From VAZQ01 sp045811525 (lineage in GTDB: Bacteria > Pseudomonadota > Alphaproteobacteria > Rhizobiales > Xanthobacteraceae), in contig JBJMTV010000020.1 of assembly GCA_045811525.1 (NCBI GenBank), positions 1-64,000 of the forward strand: DNA of 64,000 nt, written 5' to 3'. Under the pieces are notes generated by a model. The model did not search any database and was not told the DNA's origin. It was given only the letters and a program-made list of their open reading frames with translations. The translations under genes were made by a program, and so were the position numbers. This document shows, piece by piece, positions 22,601 to 31,617 of the stretch. Numbering within the stretch: position 1 is the first letter of the stretch; each line of letters begins with the position of its first letter.

Positions 22601-24817
22601 GAGGCGCGCATCGTCGTGGCGGCAGTCGATGTCGGCATTCTCAATCTCACCGGCTACAAGCCGCCGGCGCCGGACGAGCACTATCTCGGCCAGCGCCGCC
22701 TGAGCGCCGATGTCCGCGACCTCTACGGCCAGCTGATCGACGGTATGCAAGGCACGCGCGGCCAGATCAGGAGCGGCGGCGATGCCGGCGCGGTTGAGCT
22801 GCAGGGCTCGCCCCCCACGCAGAAGCCCCTCGCGCTCTATTCCGGCGTCGTCAGCGTCAATGCCAATGGCAGCGCCGAGGTGGCGTTCGACATCCCCGAT
22901 TTCGCCGGCACCGCCCGCGTGATGGCTGTCGCCTGGTCGAAGGACAAGGTCGGCCGTGCCACAGCCGACGTCACTGTGCGCGACCTGGTCGTGCTCACGG
23001 CGACGCTGCCGCGCTTCCTGCTCTCAGGCGACCACGCCACCATGCACCTCGCCATCGACAACCTCGAAGGTGCTGCTGGCGACTATCGTCTGGAGGTGAA
23101 AACCGATGGCGTCACCGCGACGGCGCCAACGCCGACGCTCAAGCTCGCCGCCAAGCAGAAGAGCACATTGAGCGTGCCGATCACCGCCGCAGCGGCAGGG
23201 ACCGCCAGCGTGACGGTGCGCCTGAGCGGACCGGCGGGCTACGCGCTGGAGCGCAGCTATACGCTTGATGTCCGGCCAGGAAGCCAGATCTTTGCCCGCC
23301 GCACGGTCAAGCCGCTGGCTCCGGGCGAGAGCCTGACCTTGTCAACCGATGTGCTGGCCGATCTCGTGCCCGGTACGGGGCGCGTGGCGCTCACCGTCGG
23401 CATGTCGGGCGCGCTTGACGCCGCCGCGCTGCTTGCGGCTCTTGATCGCTATCCGTTCGGCTGCACGGAGCAGATCGCCAGCGTCGCACTGCCGCTCCTC
23501 TACGTGAACGATCTCGCGTTGGCAGCCCATCTCGCGCTTGACCGCGCGGCCGATGAGCGAATCCGCGATTCGATCGACCGTTTGCTGGCGCGCCAGGGCT
23601 CGAACGGCTCGTTCGGTCTGTGGTCGGCCGGCGGCGACGATCTCTGGCTCGACGCCTATGTCAGCGATTTTCTCACGCGTGCGCGCGAGAAGGGTTTTGC
23701 CGTCGCCGATGCGAGCTTCAAGCTCGCGATCGACCGGCTGCGCAACTTCATCGCCACCGCGGAAGATCCGGCAAAAGACGGCGGCCGCAACGTCGCCTAC
23801 GCGCTCTATGTGCTGGCGCGCAATGGCGCCGCGCCGATCGGCGACCTGCGCTACCTCGCTGACACGAAGCTCGACGCAATCGCCACTCCGATTGCCAAGG
23901 CGCAGATCGCGGCTGCGCTGGCCTTGCTCGGCGATCGCATCCGCGCCGAGCGGGTCTTTGCCGCAGCGCTCACGGCGCTGCCGCCACGGCCGACGCTCGA
24001 TTACGGCCGCAGCGACTACGGCTCGCCGCTGCGTGACGCGGCGGCCTTGGTCACGCTCGCCGCCGAAGGTGGTGCGGGTGGGGCGACGCTGGTTGCGGCC
24101 GTCGAGCGGGTGGAGGCGGCGCGCGGCGTCACGTCCCGCACATCGACACAGGAGAACGCCTGGATGCTGCTTGCCGCCCGCGCTCTCGCCAAGGATGCAC
24201 AGGCCGTGTCGCTCGAGGTCGGCGGCGAGACCGTCACGGGCGCGCTCAACCGCATTTTGCGACCGTCCGACCTGGCGCAACCGTTGAAGGTGACCAACAC
24301 CGGCAACACCACAGTCCAGGCGGTCGTCACCACGTCCGGTGCGCCCTTGGTGGCGGAGCCCGCGGTCGAGCGCGGCTTCAAGATCGAGCGCCACTACTAC
24401 ACGCTTGGCGGGCAGCCCGCCGATCCCGCCCACGCGAAGCAGAACGATCGCTTCGCCGTGGTGCTGAAGATGACCGAGGCGCAGCCGGTGTTCGGACGCA
24501 TTATCGTTGCCGACTATCTCCCGGCGGGATTCGAGATCGACAACCCGCGGCTCGTCTCTTCGGGCGAGACCGGCACGCTGGCCTGGATCGAGGATGCGCA
24601 GGAGCCGGTCCACTCCGAGTTCCGGGACGACCGCTTCAGCGCGGCGTTCACCAGAAACGCGGGCGACCCGGCAGTGTTCACGGTTGCCTATGTCGTGCGC
24701 GCGGTCACTCCGGGCCGCTACGTCCATCCTCAGGCTTATGTCGAGGATATGTATCGTCCCGACCGCTTCGGCCGCACCGCGACCGGGTCGGCCGAGGTGA
24801 CGGCCGCGGAGAAATGA
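19610..24817 (+). CDS. Bacterial alpha-2-macroglobulin family protein
   Basis: This 1735-residue protein is a periplasmic protease trap thought to protect the envelope when peptidoglycan is breached. I chose the ATG at 19610 because it begins a clear signal peptide (ALAAALVVVFVLPASAADK); the frame is open upstream without one. Multiple macroglobulin beta domains fill about 250-1150. The thioester motif C1285-TEQ (YPFGCTEQ) precedes the alpha-toroid (TED) domain, and a receptor-binding-like end follows. Unlike E. coli YfhM there is no lipobox Cys after the signal, so this one should be soluble. It overlaps pbpC by 4 bp, the conserved A2M-PbpC pairing. Confidence 0.95.
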   Translation: MLAFARAALAAALVVVFVLPASAADKPFKRDDLADAARNLEAEIRSEAGSVTKSAAALKREADAAFQRNDVRLGIQVLGQIITVAPDDSGSWLRLAKTVLQVRPGNERERTPLLERAAAAGYIAYQRSTGNAGEEAEALVVIAKSFAERSVWRPALDALRIALELREVADVRAQYERLREEHGFHIVDYSVDADAASPRVCFQFSEDLPGKRTDFSPFVAVAGQDKPAVTVQERQLCVEGLKHGERYSVTLRAGIPSVVRETLAKTAEFTIFVRDRRPLVRFTSKAYVLPRSGQRGIPVVSVNTDSVALDIYRIGDRNLLDTVIGGNFQRMLDRFDVSRLKDERATKVWSGDMTVEQVLNTDVTTAFPVDQAIGTLASGVYVMVGQAKGGAKEEFESLATQWFIVSDLGMTAFSGHDGIHAFVHSLETTQPKGAVEIRLLSRSNEVLARKRTSDTGHVQFEANLARGEGAAAPAMLIASDTRGDYAFLSLKSPAFDLSDRGVAGRAVPAGLDAFVYTERGVYRSGETVQITSLLRDAQGMAALNVPLTLVVERPDGLEYRRSVVADEGLGGRALGVALVPSAPTGTWRVRAYTDPKRPAIGEATFLVEDYLPDRLDFELASKAGGIAKASPAEVTVEGRYLYGAPAAKLELEGEVIVQAAAERPGFPGYQFGLAEEDVETARVPLEGLPETDADGKATFAVRLDKQPATSRPLQAQVNLRLVEPGGRAVERKLSLPVIPTGPMLGIKPLFSGKSLGDGETASFDVLVADPAGKPMARSGLRYELLKIESRYQWYRREGIWDFEPVKTTKRVADGTFEVAADRPARISLPVSWGRYRLEVSTGERNGAVASVAFDAGWYTEASADTPDLLELALDKPEYLPGESMTVAVTARTAGKVTLNVIADRLISTVTQDVTRGTAQLRIPVGSDWGTGAYVLATLRRPLDKDAQRMPGRAIGVQWFAINRKARTLTVELKAPTLIRPNTPMRLPMKVTGLNPGEEARIVVAAVDVGILNLTGYKPPAPDEHYLGQRRLSADVRDLYGQLIDGMQGTRGQIRSGGDAGAVELQGSPPTQKPLALYSGVVSVNANGSAEVAFDIPDFAGTARVMAVAWSKDKVGRATADVTVRDLVVLTATLPRFLLSGDHATMHLAIDNLEGAAGDYRLEVKTDGVTATAPTPTLKLAAKQKSTLSVPITAAAAGTASVTVRLSGPAGYALERSYTLDVRPGSQIFARRTVKPLAPGESLTLSTDVLADLVPGTGRVALTVGMSGALDAAALLAALDRYPFGCTEQIASVALPLLYVNDLALAAHLALDRAADERIRDSIDRLLARQGSNGSFGLWSAGGDDLWLDAYVSDFLTRAREKGFAVADASFKLAIDRLRNFIATAEDPAKDGGRNVAYALYVLARNGAAPIGDLRYLADTKLDAIATPIAKAQIAAALALLGDRIRAERVFAAALTALPPRPTLDYGRSDYGSPLRDAAALVTLAAEGGAGGATLVAAVERVEAARGVTSRTSTQENAWMLLAARALAKDAQAVSLEVGGETVTGALNRILRPSDLAQPLKVTNTGNTTVQAVVTTSGAPLVAEPAVERGFKIERHYYTLGGQPADPAHAKQNDRFAVVLKMTEAQPVFGRIIVADYLPAGFEIDNPRLVSSGETGTLAWIEDAQEPVHSEFRDDRFSAAFTRNAGDPAVFTVAYVVRAVTPGRYVHPQAYVEDMYRPDRFGRTATGSAEVTAAEK

Positions 24818-27039
24818 CGAGCGCGCTGCAGGGCGTGCGGCAAAAATCTCGTTCTTATGAGACGTGTTCTTATCAGACCTGCACGCGCGTCCTCGGCGCG
24901 TTTTTGACCGGACACCATCGTGTCGTGCAGCAATGGCGCGCGCGTGCCTTCGGCCTTGCTGCGCTTTGCCTGACGCTCGTCGCCGGTGCCACCTGGCTCG
25001 CGTACTTCATCATTGCGCTCGGGCCGGCCCCGCTCGGTGACGGTCTCGCCTTCTCCTCGCTTGTGCTTGATCGTGAGGGCCGCCTGCTGCGGCCGTACAC
25101 CACTGAGGATGGGCGCTGGCGCCTGCCGGCGACACGCGAGCACGTTGACCCGCGCTTCATCGCTTTGTTGCTCGCCTACGAGGACAAGCGCTTCCGGGGC
25201 CATCACGGCGTTGACCCTGTGGCTCTCGCGCGCGCGCTCATGCAGCTTGTCACGCACGGGCACATCGTCTCCGGTGCCTCCACTCTGACAATGCAGGTTG
25301 CCCGCCTGCTCGAGCCGCGCAACGAGCGCAGCTTCGCCGCCAAGTTGCGACAGATCGTGCGCGCGCTTGAGATCGAGCGAAAGCTCTCGAAGGACGAGAT
25401 CCTCGATCTCTATCTCAGCCTGGCGCCGTATGGCGGCAATCTCGAAGGGGTGCGTGCGGCCTCGCTCGCCTATTTCGGGAAAGAGCCGCGCCGGCTGACC
25501 CTGGGCGAGGCGGCGCTCCTCGTGGCCCTGCCGCAGTCACCGGAGCAGCGACGCCCCGACCGCTCTCCCGCGAGCGCCCGAGCCGCGCGCGATCGTGTGC
25601 TTAGCCGCGCCGGTCCGGTGCTGCAATCGGCGGCCCTAACGGCGGCGGAGCAGGGTTTCATCACTGCCGAGGACATGGATCGCGCCCGCCGCGAGGTCGT
25701 GCCGGAGGGGCGCAAGGCCATGCCAATGCTGGCGCCGCACGCCGCCGCCGCTGCGCTCGCCGCCGCCCCGCAAGCGCGTGAGCACCGCCTGAGCATTGAC
25801 GCGAGCTTGCAGAGGACGCTCGAGGAGCTCGCGCGTGAACGCGCGCGCGCCCTCGGTCCCGATGTGTCGGTAGCGATCCTTGTCGTGGAGCACGCGACGG
25901 GCGAGGTGCTCGCACGCGTCGGGTCGGCCGATTACTTCGACATCCGCCGCTCCGGCCAAGTGGACATGACACACGCGCTGCGCTCGCCCGGCTCGACGCT
26001 CAAACCGTTCATCTACGGACTAGGCATCGAGGATGGCTTCATCCACCCGGAAACGCTTATCGAGGATCGGCCGGTGCGTTTCGGGGGATATGCGCCGGAG
26101 AATTTCGACTTGAGCTTTCAGGGGACGGTGACGGTGCGGCGCGCGCTGCAGCTCTCGCTCAACGTTCCGGCGGTGGCAGTGATCGAGAAGGTGGGTGCGA
26201 GCCGCTTTACTGCGCGCCTGCAGCAGGCGGGAGCGCACTTGGTGCTGCCGCCCGGCGAGGTGCCCGGGCTCGCTATGGGGCTGGGTGGCGTAGGCATCAC
26301 GCTCAACGACCTCGTTCGGCTCTATGCCGGGCTCGCTCGCCTCGGCAGCACCATCCCCGTCAACGAGCGCGTTGGAGAGCGCAACGCCGCGCCGGCGCCG
26401 CTGCGGCTGCTCGATCCCACTGCGGCCTGGCACGTGGCCAGCGTTCTCCTCGGCACGCCGCCGCCCGAAAACGCGGCCGGCGGCCGCATCGCCTTCAAGA
26501 CCGGCACCTCCTATGGATACCGCGATGCCTGGTCGGTTGGCTTCGACGGCAAACGCACCATCGGCGTCTGGGTCGGCCGCCCCGATGGAGCGCCCGTGGC
26601 GGGGATCACCGGCCGTTTGGCGGCGGCGCCAATCCTGTTCGATGCCTTTGCCCGCACCGGCAAGCTTCCGGTGCCGCTTCCGGCGGCGCCGAAGGGTACG
26701 CTCGTCGTGGCGACGGGAAAGCTTCCCCCACCGCTGCAACGGCTGCGTACCGGCATCCTCGCCCCGAACGAGGCCGCCGAGCCTGCCTTGCGCATCATGT
26801 TTCCACCCAACGGCGCCCGTCTCGAGCTCGCCAGTGACGGCTCAGGCAAGCCCGACCCCATCCCCGTGAAGATCACCGGCGGCGCCGGAGCGCTCACCGT
26901 GCTGGTCAACGGCGTCCCGCAGGAGGTCACTTCCGGCCGCCGCACCTTCTTTTTCGCGCCCGAAGGGCCAGGCTTCGTGCGGCTCACGGTCATGGATGGA
27001 AAGGGCGCCACTGACAGCGTCATGGTGCGCCTGCAGTGA
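24814..27039 (+). CDS. pbpC: Penicillin-binding protein 1C (bifunctional glycosyltransferase/transpeptidase)
   Basis: This 741-residue protein has one N-terminal membrane segment (about 45-67). A GT51 lattice glycosyltransferase domain follows, with the catalytic Glu in the EDKRFRGHHGVD motif (about 122-133) and ASTLTMQVARL (about 155-165). The transpeptidase domain has SPGSTLKPF (about 390-398), SLN (about 448) and KTGTS (about 563). The C-terminal ~90 residues form the beta-rich BiPBP_C domain typical of PbpC. The ATG overlaps the alpha-2-macroglobulin stop (ATGA), giving coupled expression. The pair would repair and shield the wall after damage. Confidence 0.95.
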   Translation: MTSALQGVRQKSRSYETCSYQTCTRVLGAFLTGHHRVVQQWRARAFGLAALCLTLVAGATWLAYFIIALGPAPLGDGLAFSSLVLDREGRLLRPYTTEDGRWRLPATREHVDPRFIALLLAYEDKRFRGHHGVDPVALARALMQLVTHGHIVSGASTLTMQVARLLEPRNERSFAAKLRQIVRALEIERKLSKDEILDLYLSLAPYGGNLEGVRAASLAYFGKEPRRLTLGEAALLVALPQSPEQRRPDRSPASARAARDRVLSRAGPVLQSAALTAAEQGFITAEDMDRARREVVPEGRKAMPMLAPHAAAAALAAAPQAREHRLSIDASLQRTLEELARERARALGPDVSVAILVVEHATGEVLARVGSADYFDIRRSGQVDMTHALRSPGSTLKPFIYGLGIEDGFIHPETLIEDRPVRFGGYAPENFDLSFQGTVTVRRALQLSLNVPAVAVIEKVGASRFTARLQQAGAHLVLPPGEVPGLAMGLGGVGITLNDLVRLYAGLARLGSTIPVNERVGERNAAPAPLRLLDPTAAWHVASVLLGTPPPENAAGGRIAFKTGTSYGYRDAWSVGFDGKRTIGVWVGRPDGAPVAGITGRLAAAPILFDAFARTGKLPVPLPAAPKGTLVVATGKLPPPLQRLRTGILAPNEAAEPALRIMFPPNGARLELASDGSGKPDPIPVKITGGAGALTVLVNGVPQEVTSGRRTFFFAPEGPGFVRLTVMDGKGATDSVMVRLQ

Positions 27040-27117
27040 AGGCTGCCCCTTTCGGCCGCCGCTTTCCCGCTTGGCGCCGGTCCTTTATTCTCTAGTCACA
27101 ACCAGACAGGGCAGGGG

Positions 27118-28845
27118 ATGGTCATCACTGCCGGCAATGAGAGCCGCCGCAAGCTCCGCTGGGGCGGCCTCACCGCCATTATCGATTTTGCTGCGGCGTC
27201 GCATTTGCGGGCACTCGCGTTGCTCGTCGTTTGCGCGCTTTGCTGCTTTTTGCCCGGGTTCTTCAGCATCCCGCCGCTTGATCGCGACGAGGCGCGCTTT
27301 GCCCAAGCCACTAAACAGATGGTTGAGAGCGGCGAGTACATCGACATCCGATTTCAGGATGAGGTGCGCTACAAGAAACCGGTCGGCATCTATTGGCTGC
27401 AAGCCGGCGTGGTGAAGGCCGCCGCGGCGCTTGGCATGCGTGGCGCGCTCACCACGATCTGGCTCTATCGGCTGCCGTCGCTGATCGGCGCGGTGGGCGC
27501 CGTTCTGCTGACCTATTGGGCCGCGCTCGCCTTGGTGTCACGCCGGGCGGCGCTGCTCGCAGGGCTGATGCTGGCGAGCTGCGTCCTCCTCGGCGTCGAG
27601 CGGCTCATGGCGAAGACCGACGCCATGTTGCTCCTGACCGTGGTGGCGGCCATGGGGGCGATGGGCCGCATTTACGTTGCGCGTAGCGGTCCTGCTGCGC
27701 CGCCGGCCGCCGTATCCTGGAGCACTGCGGCCGTATTCTGGACCGCCTTGGCGGCAGGGATACTGCTCAAAGGACCGGTGATCCTGCTGGTGGTTGGTCT
27801 CGCCGCTGTTGCGTTGCTGATCGTCGATCGTTCCGGATCCTGGCTCCTGGCCCTTAAGCCGCTGCCGGGCCTTATCTGGCTCGCGCTCCTCGTTCTCCCG
27901 TGGTTCGTGGCGATTACCGGACGCGCTGGCGAAACCTTCTTTGCCGAGTCGGTCGGACAAGACCTGTTCAGCAAGATTTTCAGCGGGCAGGAGTCGCACG
28001 GGGCCCCGCCCGGCTACTACCTGGCGCTGTTCTGGATCACGTTCTGGCCCGGCGCCACTTTGGCGGCGCTCGCCACGCCGGCCACCTGGGCCAGCCGACG
28101 AGAGCCGAGCATCAAATTTCTGCTGGCGTGGTTGCTGCCCTCCTGGCTCGTGTTCGAATTGGTCATTACCAAGCTGCCGCACTACGTCCTGCCGCTCTAT
28201 CCGGCGATTGCCATCCTCATTGCCAACGCAATCGACACGCATGCCCTGTCGCAGCGACCGGGTTTGGTCTGGGGCACAATTTGGTGGTTTGTCGTTGCCT
28301 TGGGCGCGGGACTACTGGGGCTTGTGGCGCTGGCCGTGATCGGCCGCCAGTTTGGGCTCTTGGCATGGCCGCTGATTGGTGCCGGCGCTGTCATGAGCCT
28401 GCTCGCCTGGCGGCTTTATGAGGTCGACGGCGCCGAGGATTCGTTGTTGCGCGCGATCGTCGCCGCGATCCTGATCGCAATTGCCCTGTTTGGCGTCATC
28501 ACTCCCTCGCTGGCTCCCCTATTCCCCAGCGTCGCGCTGGCGCGGGTGCTGCGCGAGGTGGGGTGCTCGCGGCCGCAGGCCGTATCGGTGGGTTATGAAG
28601 AGCCGAGTCTTGTCTTTCTCGCCGGTACCGAGACGCGCTTTACCGACGCAGCGAGTGCGGCCGAATTCCTCAACGGCGGTCCTTGCCGGTTCGCCTTCGT
28701 CGAAGCTCGCCAGGAAAGAAGCTTTGGTCAGCGCGCCGAGCTCATTGGCCTACGATACAGCGCCGCTGCGCGGATTGACGGCTTCAACATGAGCAACGGG
28801 CACCCGATCACAGTTGCGGTCTATCGCTCGGCGGAGCTGCCATGA
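27118..28845 (+). CDS. ArnT-like membrane glycosyltransferase (GT-C, PMT family)
   Basis: This 575-residue polytopic protein starts at an ATG preceded by a purine-rich site (27110-27117). The first periplasmic loop carries LDRDEARFAQATKQM (about 54-68), the acidic active-site motif of ArnT/PMT enzymes that use polyprenyl-phosphate sugars. About 11-12 hydrophobic segments follow, and a soluble periplasmic C-terminal domain begins near 475. It would transfer a sugar from the lipid carrier to lipid A, LPS core or another envelope acceptor. It heads a four-gene operon with PAP2, a DPM-like transferase and a LABN protein, which supply or recycle the lipid-linked sugar. Sugar identity is unknown; GalA or aminoarabinose is possible. 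Confidence 0.9.
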   Translation: MVITAGNESRRKLRWGGLTAIIDFAAASHLRALALLVVCALCCFLPGFFSIPPLDRDEARFAQATKQMVESGEYIDIRFQDEVRYKKPVGIYWLQAGVVKAAAALGMRGALTTIWLYRLPSLIGAVGAVLLTYWAALALVSRRAALLAGLMLASCVLLGVERLMAKTDAMLLLTVVAAMGAMGRIYVARSGPAAPPAAVSWSTAAVFWTALAAGILLKGPVILLVVGLAAVALLIVDRSGSWLLALKPLPGLIWLALLVLPWFVAITGRAGETFFAESVGQDLFSKIFSGQESHGAPPGYYLALFWITFWPGATLAALATPATWASRREPSIKFLLAWLLPSWLVFELVITKLPHYVLPLYPAIAILIANAIDTHALSQRPGLVWGTIWWFVVALGAGLLGLVALAVIGRQFGLLAWPLIGAGAVMSLLAWRLYEVDGAEDSLLRAIVAAILIAIALFGVITPSLAPLFPSVALARVLREVGCSRPQAVSVGYEEPSLVFLAGTETRFTDAASAAEFLNGGPCRFAFVEARQERSFGQRAELIGLRYSAAARIDGFNMSNGHPITVAVYRSAELP

Positions 28846-29693
28846 CCATCAGCGGGAACGCCAAGCCGGCCGCATCCTCAGGCAGGCCGTTGCACTGGGT
28901 GGGTGCGAATATCCTTGGCTATCTCGCGCTGCTCGGACGCAAGCCCAGGCCTCGCGCCCGATCGATGCGGCTCGCCCCTCTTCGTCTCGTGGTCGCGGCC
29001 CTTCTTGGCATAGCACTGCTCGCCGCCACCATGGCGCTTGTGGACGCCTGGGCCGTGCGCAGCGTGCTGCAATGGCCGGAATGGCTCACCCGCATGTTTG
29101 ATGACGTGACCGACTTCGGCAAATCGGTTCGCTTTCTTATCCCCGTGGCGCTCGCGCTCTTGGGGCTGACACTCCTCGCCGCGCCTACGGTGCCGCGTAT
29201 GGCGCAGCGCGTGCTTGCGGCAGTCGCGGTACGGCTGGGGTTCCTCCTGCTCGCCATCGGACTTCCCGGGCTCGTCGTGACCATCACGAAGCGTTTGATC
29301 GGGCGTGCACGCCCGCTGATTGAAGGCGGAGCCGACCCGTTCCTCTATCACCCGCTCGGCTGGAGCGTGGAGTATGCGAGCCTGCCCTCTGGCCATGCGG
29401 TCGATGCCTTCGCCATCGCCACCGCGGTTGCCCTGCTGTGGCCAAGCGCACGCGCGGTGATGTTGCTCTATGCGGTGGTGATCGCGCTCAGCCGTGTCGT
29501 CCTGACCGCGCATTTCCCGAGCGATGTCCTTGCCGGAGCGATCGTTGGAGTGCTTGGCGCGTTGCTCGTGCGTGAATGGTTCGCCACGCGCGGTCTCGCC
29601 TTTGCTCAGGCTCCTGGCGGGCGGATTACTGCGCTGCCCGGGCCCTCGCTCAGCCGGCTGAAAAGGGTTGCCCGCCAGCTTCTTGCGCCATAA
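28842..29693 (+). CDS. PAP2-family membrane phosphatase
   Basis: This 283-residue protein has about six membrane segments and the three phosphatase motifs: KRLIGRARP (about 149-157), PSGHAVDAF (about 181-189) and SRVVLTAHFPSD (about 217-228, with the catalytic His). It likely removes phosphate from a polyprenyl-phosphate or lipid A substrate in the inner membrane. It overlaps the upstream glycosyltransferase by 4 bp (ATGA). In this operon, lipid-carrier recycling or lipid A dephosphorylation is the expected job. Specificity cannot be read from sequence. Confidence 0.9.
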   Translation: MTISGNAKPAASSGRPLHWVGANILGYLALLGRKPRPRARSMRLAPLRLVVAALLGIALLAATMALVDAWAVRSVLQWPEWLTRMFDDVTDFGKSVRFLIPVALALLGLTLLAAPTVPRMAQRVLAAVAVRLGFLLLAIGLPGLVVTITKRLIGRARPLIEGGADPFLYHPLGWSVEYASLPSGHAVDAFAIATAVALLWPSARAVMLLYAVVIALSRVVLTAHFPSDVLAGAIVGVLGALLVREWFATRGLAFAQAPGGRITALPGPSLSRLKRVARQLLAP

Positions 29694-29750
29694 GAAGCTC
29701 GCGCATCCCAAAAATCCGTGTCTCCCGGCTGCGCAGCGGACCTCGAACGC

Positions 29751-30509
29751 ATGAACGACACACCTGCCAGCGCGGTCACGCCGGCCATCTCGGTCGTGGT
29801 TCCGGTGCGTAACGAGGCAGAGAACATTGCGCCGCTCCTTGGTGAGATCGTCACCGCTCTCGGCGAGAGCGCGCGCTTCGAGATCATCTACGTGAACGAC
29901 GGTTCGACCGATCGGACCGAATCACAGCTGACGCTGCTGATGGCGAGCCGGCCTTGGCTGCGACATCTCAGGCACGAAGTCTGTTGCGGACAATCAGCGG
30001 CAGTTCGAACCGGCGTGCTGCATGCACGCGCACCCATTGTCGTGACGCTCGATGGGGACGGGCAGAACGATCCCGCTTTCATTCCCGCGCTGCTCAAAAC
30101 GCTCGCTGCGGGGGCGCCCAAGCTGGGCCTGGTTGCAGGGCAGCGCGTGGGGCGCAAGGACAGCAGCTTCAAGCGGCTTCAGTCGCGGCTGGCCAACGCG
30201 GTCCGCGCCGCCGTGCTGCGCGATGGCACCCGTGATACCGGGTGCGGGCTGAAGGCCTTCCAGCGCGAGCTTTTCCTCGCTCTGCCGTATTTCGACGGCA
30301 TGCACCGGTTTCTGCCGGCCTTGGTGCGTCGCGAAGGCTACGAGATCGGCTATGTCGATGTGATCGATCGTGCGCGCCGCGCGGGCCGATCCAATTACGG
30401 GATGCTCGACCGGCTGTGGGTCGGCATCGCCGATCTCGTCGGGGTGTGGTGGCTGATCCGCCGCCGCCGCTTGCCGCAGGTGCTGGAGGTGAGGCGGAAT
30501 GCTGATTGA
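29751..30509 (+). CDS. Family 2 glycosyltransferase (DPM/ArnC/RgtE-like)
   Basis: This protein of about 252 residues has a GT-A fold at the start (ISVVVPVRNEAENI), NDGSTDRTE near 50 and LDGDGQNDP near 98 (the DxD metal site). A RARRAGRSNYG motif near 216 is typical of polyprenyl-phosphate sugar synthases. It probably moves a sugar from a nucleotide donor to undecaprenyl or dodecaprenyl phosphate on the cytoplasmic face. It lacks the two C-terminal membrane helices of ArnC, which the small LABN protein may replace. I chose the ATG at 29751; an upstream one at 29718 gives an unlikely N-terminus. It overlaps the next gene by 11 bp. Confidence 0.88.
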   Translation: MNDTPASAVTPAISVVVPVRNEAENIAPLLGEIVTALGESARFEIIYVNDGSTDRTESQLTLLMASRPWLRHLRHEVCCGQSAAVRTGVLHARAPIVVTLDGDGQNDPAFIPALLKTLAAGAPKLGLVAGQRVGRKDSSFKRLQSRLANAVRAAVLRDGTRDTGCGLKAFQRELFLALPYFDGMHRFLPALVRREGYEIGYVDVIDRARRAGRSNYGMLDRLWVGIADLVGVWWLIRRRRLPQVLEVRRNAD

Positions 30510-30828
30510 TCTTTCGCACGCGATCGGCAGCTATCTGCATGAGGTGTTCGTCGCGCGCTTCCAGTGGTGGGTGCTGCTCGGCTATCTCGCACAGCTCATG
30601 TTCACCATGCGTTTCGTGGTGCAATGGATCGCGTCCGAGCGTGCTGGCAAGATGGTCATGCCCATCGCTTTCTGGTTCTTCTCGATCGGGGGCGGGCTGC
30701 TGCTGTTCGCCTATGCGCTCTACATCCGCGACCCCGTCTTCATTCTCGGCCAGGGCTTCGGGGTGTTCGTCTATGCGCGCAATCTCTATTTCGAGTTGCG
30801 CGACCGAGCGAGGGCGAGCGCCGCGTAG
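30499..30828 (+). CDS. LABN (lipid-A-disaccharide synthase N-terminal domain) small membrane protein
   Basis: This 109-residue protein has three membrane helices and the LABN pattern WWVLLGYLAQLMFTMRF, then VQWIASERAGKMVMP and a SIGGGLLL helix. Such proteins occur next to DPM-like transferases in lipid A modification operons of rhizobia, and are thought to help in making or flipping the lipid-linked sugar. It overlaps the upstream transferase by 11 bp and ends the operon. Confidence 0.9.
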   Translation: MLIDLSHAIGSYLHEVFVARFQWWVLLGYLAQLMFTMRFVVQWIASERAGKMVMPIAFWFFSIGGGLLLFAYALYIRDPVFILGQGFGVFVYARNLYFELRDRARASAA

Positions 30829-30899
30829 TGGACGAAACTCTTTTGATTCGCTGCTCGGCCGGCTGTGCAGCCGCGGAGAAGCAATCTTGCAAGGTTAGC

Positions 30900-31514
30900 T
30901 CAGGCCTGATCCCGACCATTCACGGTGACGTTGAGATCCTTGATGCGACCGTCCCCGATGGAATAGATCCAGCCATGCACGGACAGGTCCTGCTTACGGG
31001 CCCAGGCTTCGAGCACGAGCACGTCGGCGGCGACGTTCTTGACCTGTTGCGTGACATTGAGCTCGCAGAGGCGATTGAGCCGGCGGCGCTCGTCACCTAT
31101 GAGAGCAAGCTCCTGGTTGTGGGTGCGCGCGAGCTCGCGGATCGGATGCAGCCAATGATCGACGAGACCGCGGCGCTCGCCGTCGACCGCGGCGCTCACG
31201 CCACCGCAGCCGTAATGGCCCACCACCATGACGTGCTGCACCTTGAGGACATCGACGGCGAACTGGAGCACTGACAGGTAGTTCGCATCCTGCGGCGAAG
31301 CGAGATTGGCCACATTGCGGTGGACGAACAACTCGCCCGGGTCGAGCCCGACGATGGTGTTCGCCGGCACGCGGCTATCGGAGCAGCCGATCCAGAGATA
31401 ACGCGGCGCCTGTTGGCGTTCCAGGCGGCGAAAGAAATCGGGATCCTCGGCCGTCATGCGGGCGGCCCAGGCCCGATTGCGCGCGATGAGGTCTTGCGGT
31501 CCGAGGGTGCTCAC
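30900..31514 (-). CDS. can: Beta-class carbonic anhydrase
   Basis: This 204-residue enzyme interconverts CO2 and bicarbonate. Zinc ligands and the catalytic dyad are visible: C44, D46 and R48 in GCSDSR, and H100 and C103 in HYGCGG. Length is normal for the clade that includes E. coli Can. It is convergent with the LABN operon and monocistronic. The RGLVDHWL segment (about 115-122) is typical of this clade. The symbol follows general usage. Confidence 0.95.
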   Translation of the reverse strand: MSTLGPQDLIARNRAWAARMTAEDPDFFRRLERQQAPRYLWIGCSDSRVPANTIVGLDPGELFVHRNVANLASPQDANYLSVLQFAVDVLKVQHVMVVGHYGCGGVSAAVDGERRGLVDHWLHPIRELARTHNQELALIGDERRRLNRLCELNVTQQVKNVAADVLVLEAWARKQDLSVHGWIYSIGDGRIKDLNVTVNGRDQA

Positions 31515-31617
31515 GCGGTGCTTTCTGCTGCTGACGCAATTGCGCTCACATCAGCGCAACAGGGAAATCCATCAGCACGAGATCGGTTTGGTTCGAATCG
31601 ATCCGATCCCATCGGGT

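Noticed and set aside
18572..22750. Very long open frame on the minus strand across the porin and alpha-2-macroglobulin genes
   Set aside because: It is antisense to two well-supported genes. High G+C makes long antisense frames common, and its translation is Arg/His/Ala-rich without domains.
23342..24727. 461-codon minus-strand frame opposite the end of the alpha-2-macroglobulin gene
   Set aside because: Antisense shadow of a gene with a thioester motif and normal family length.
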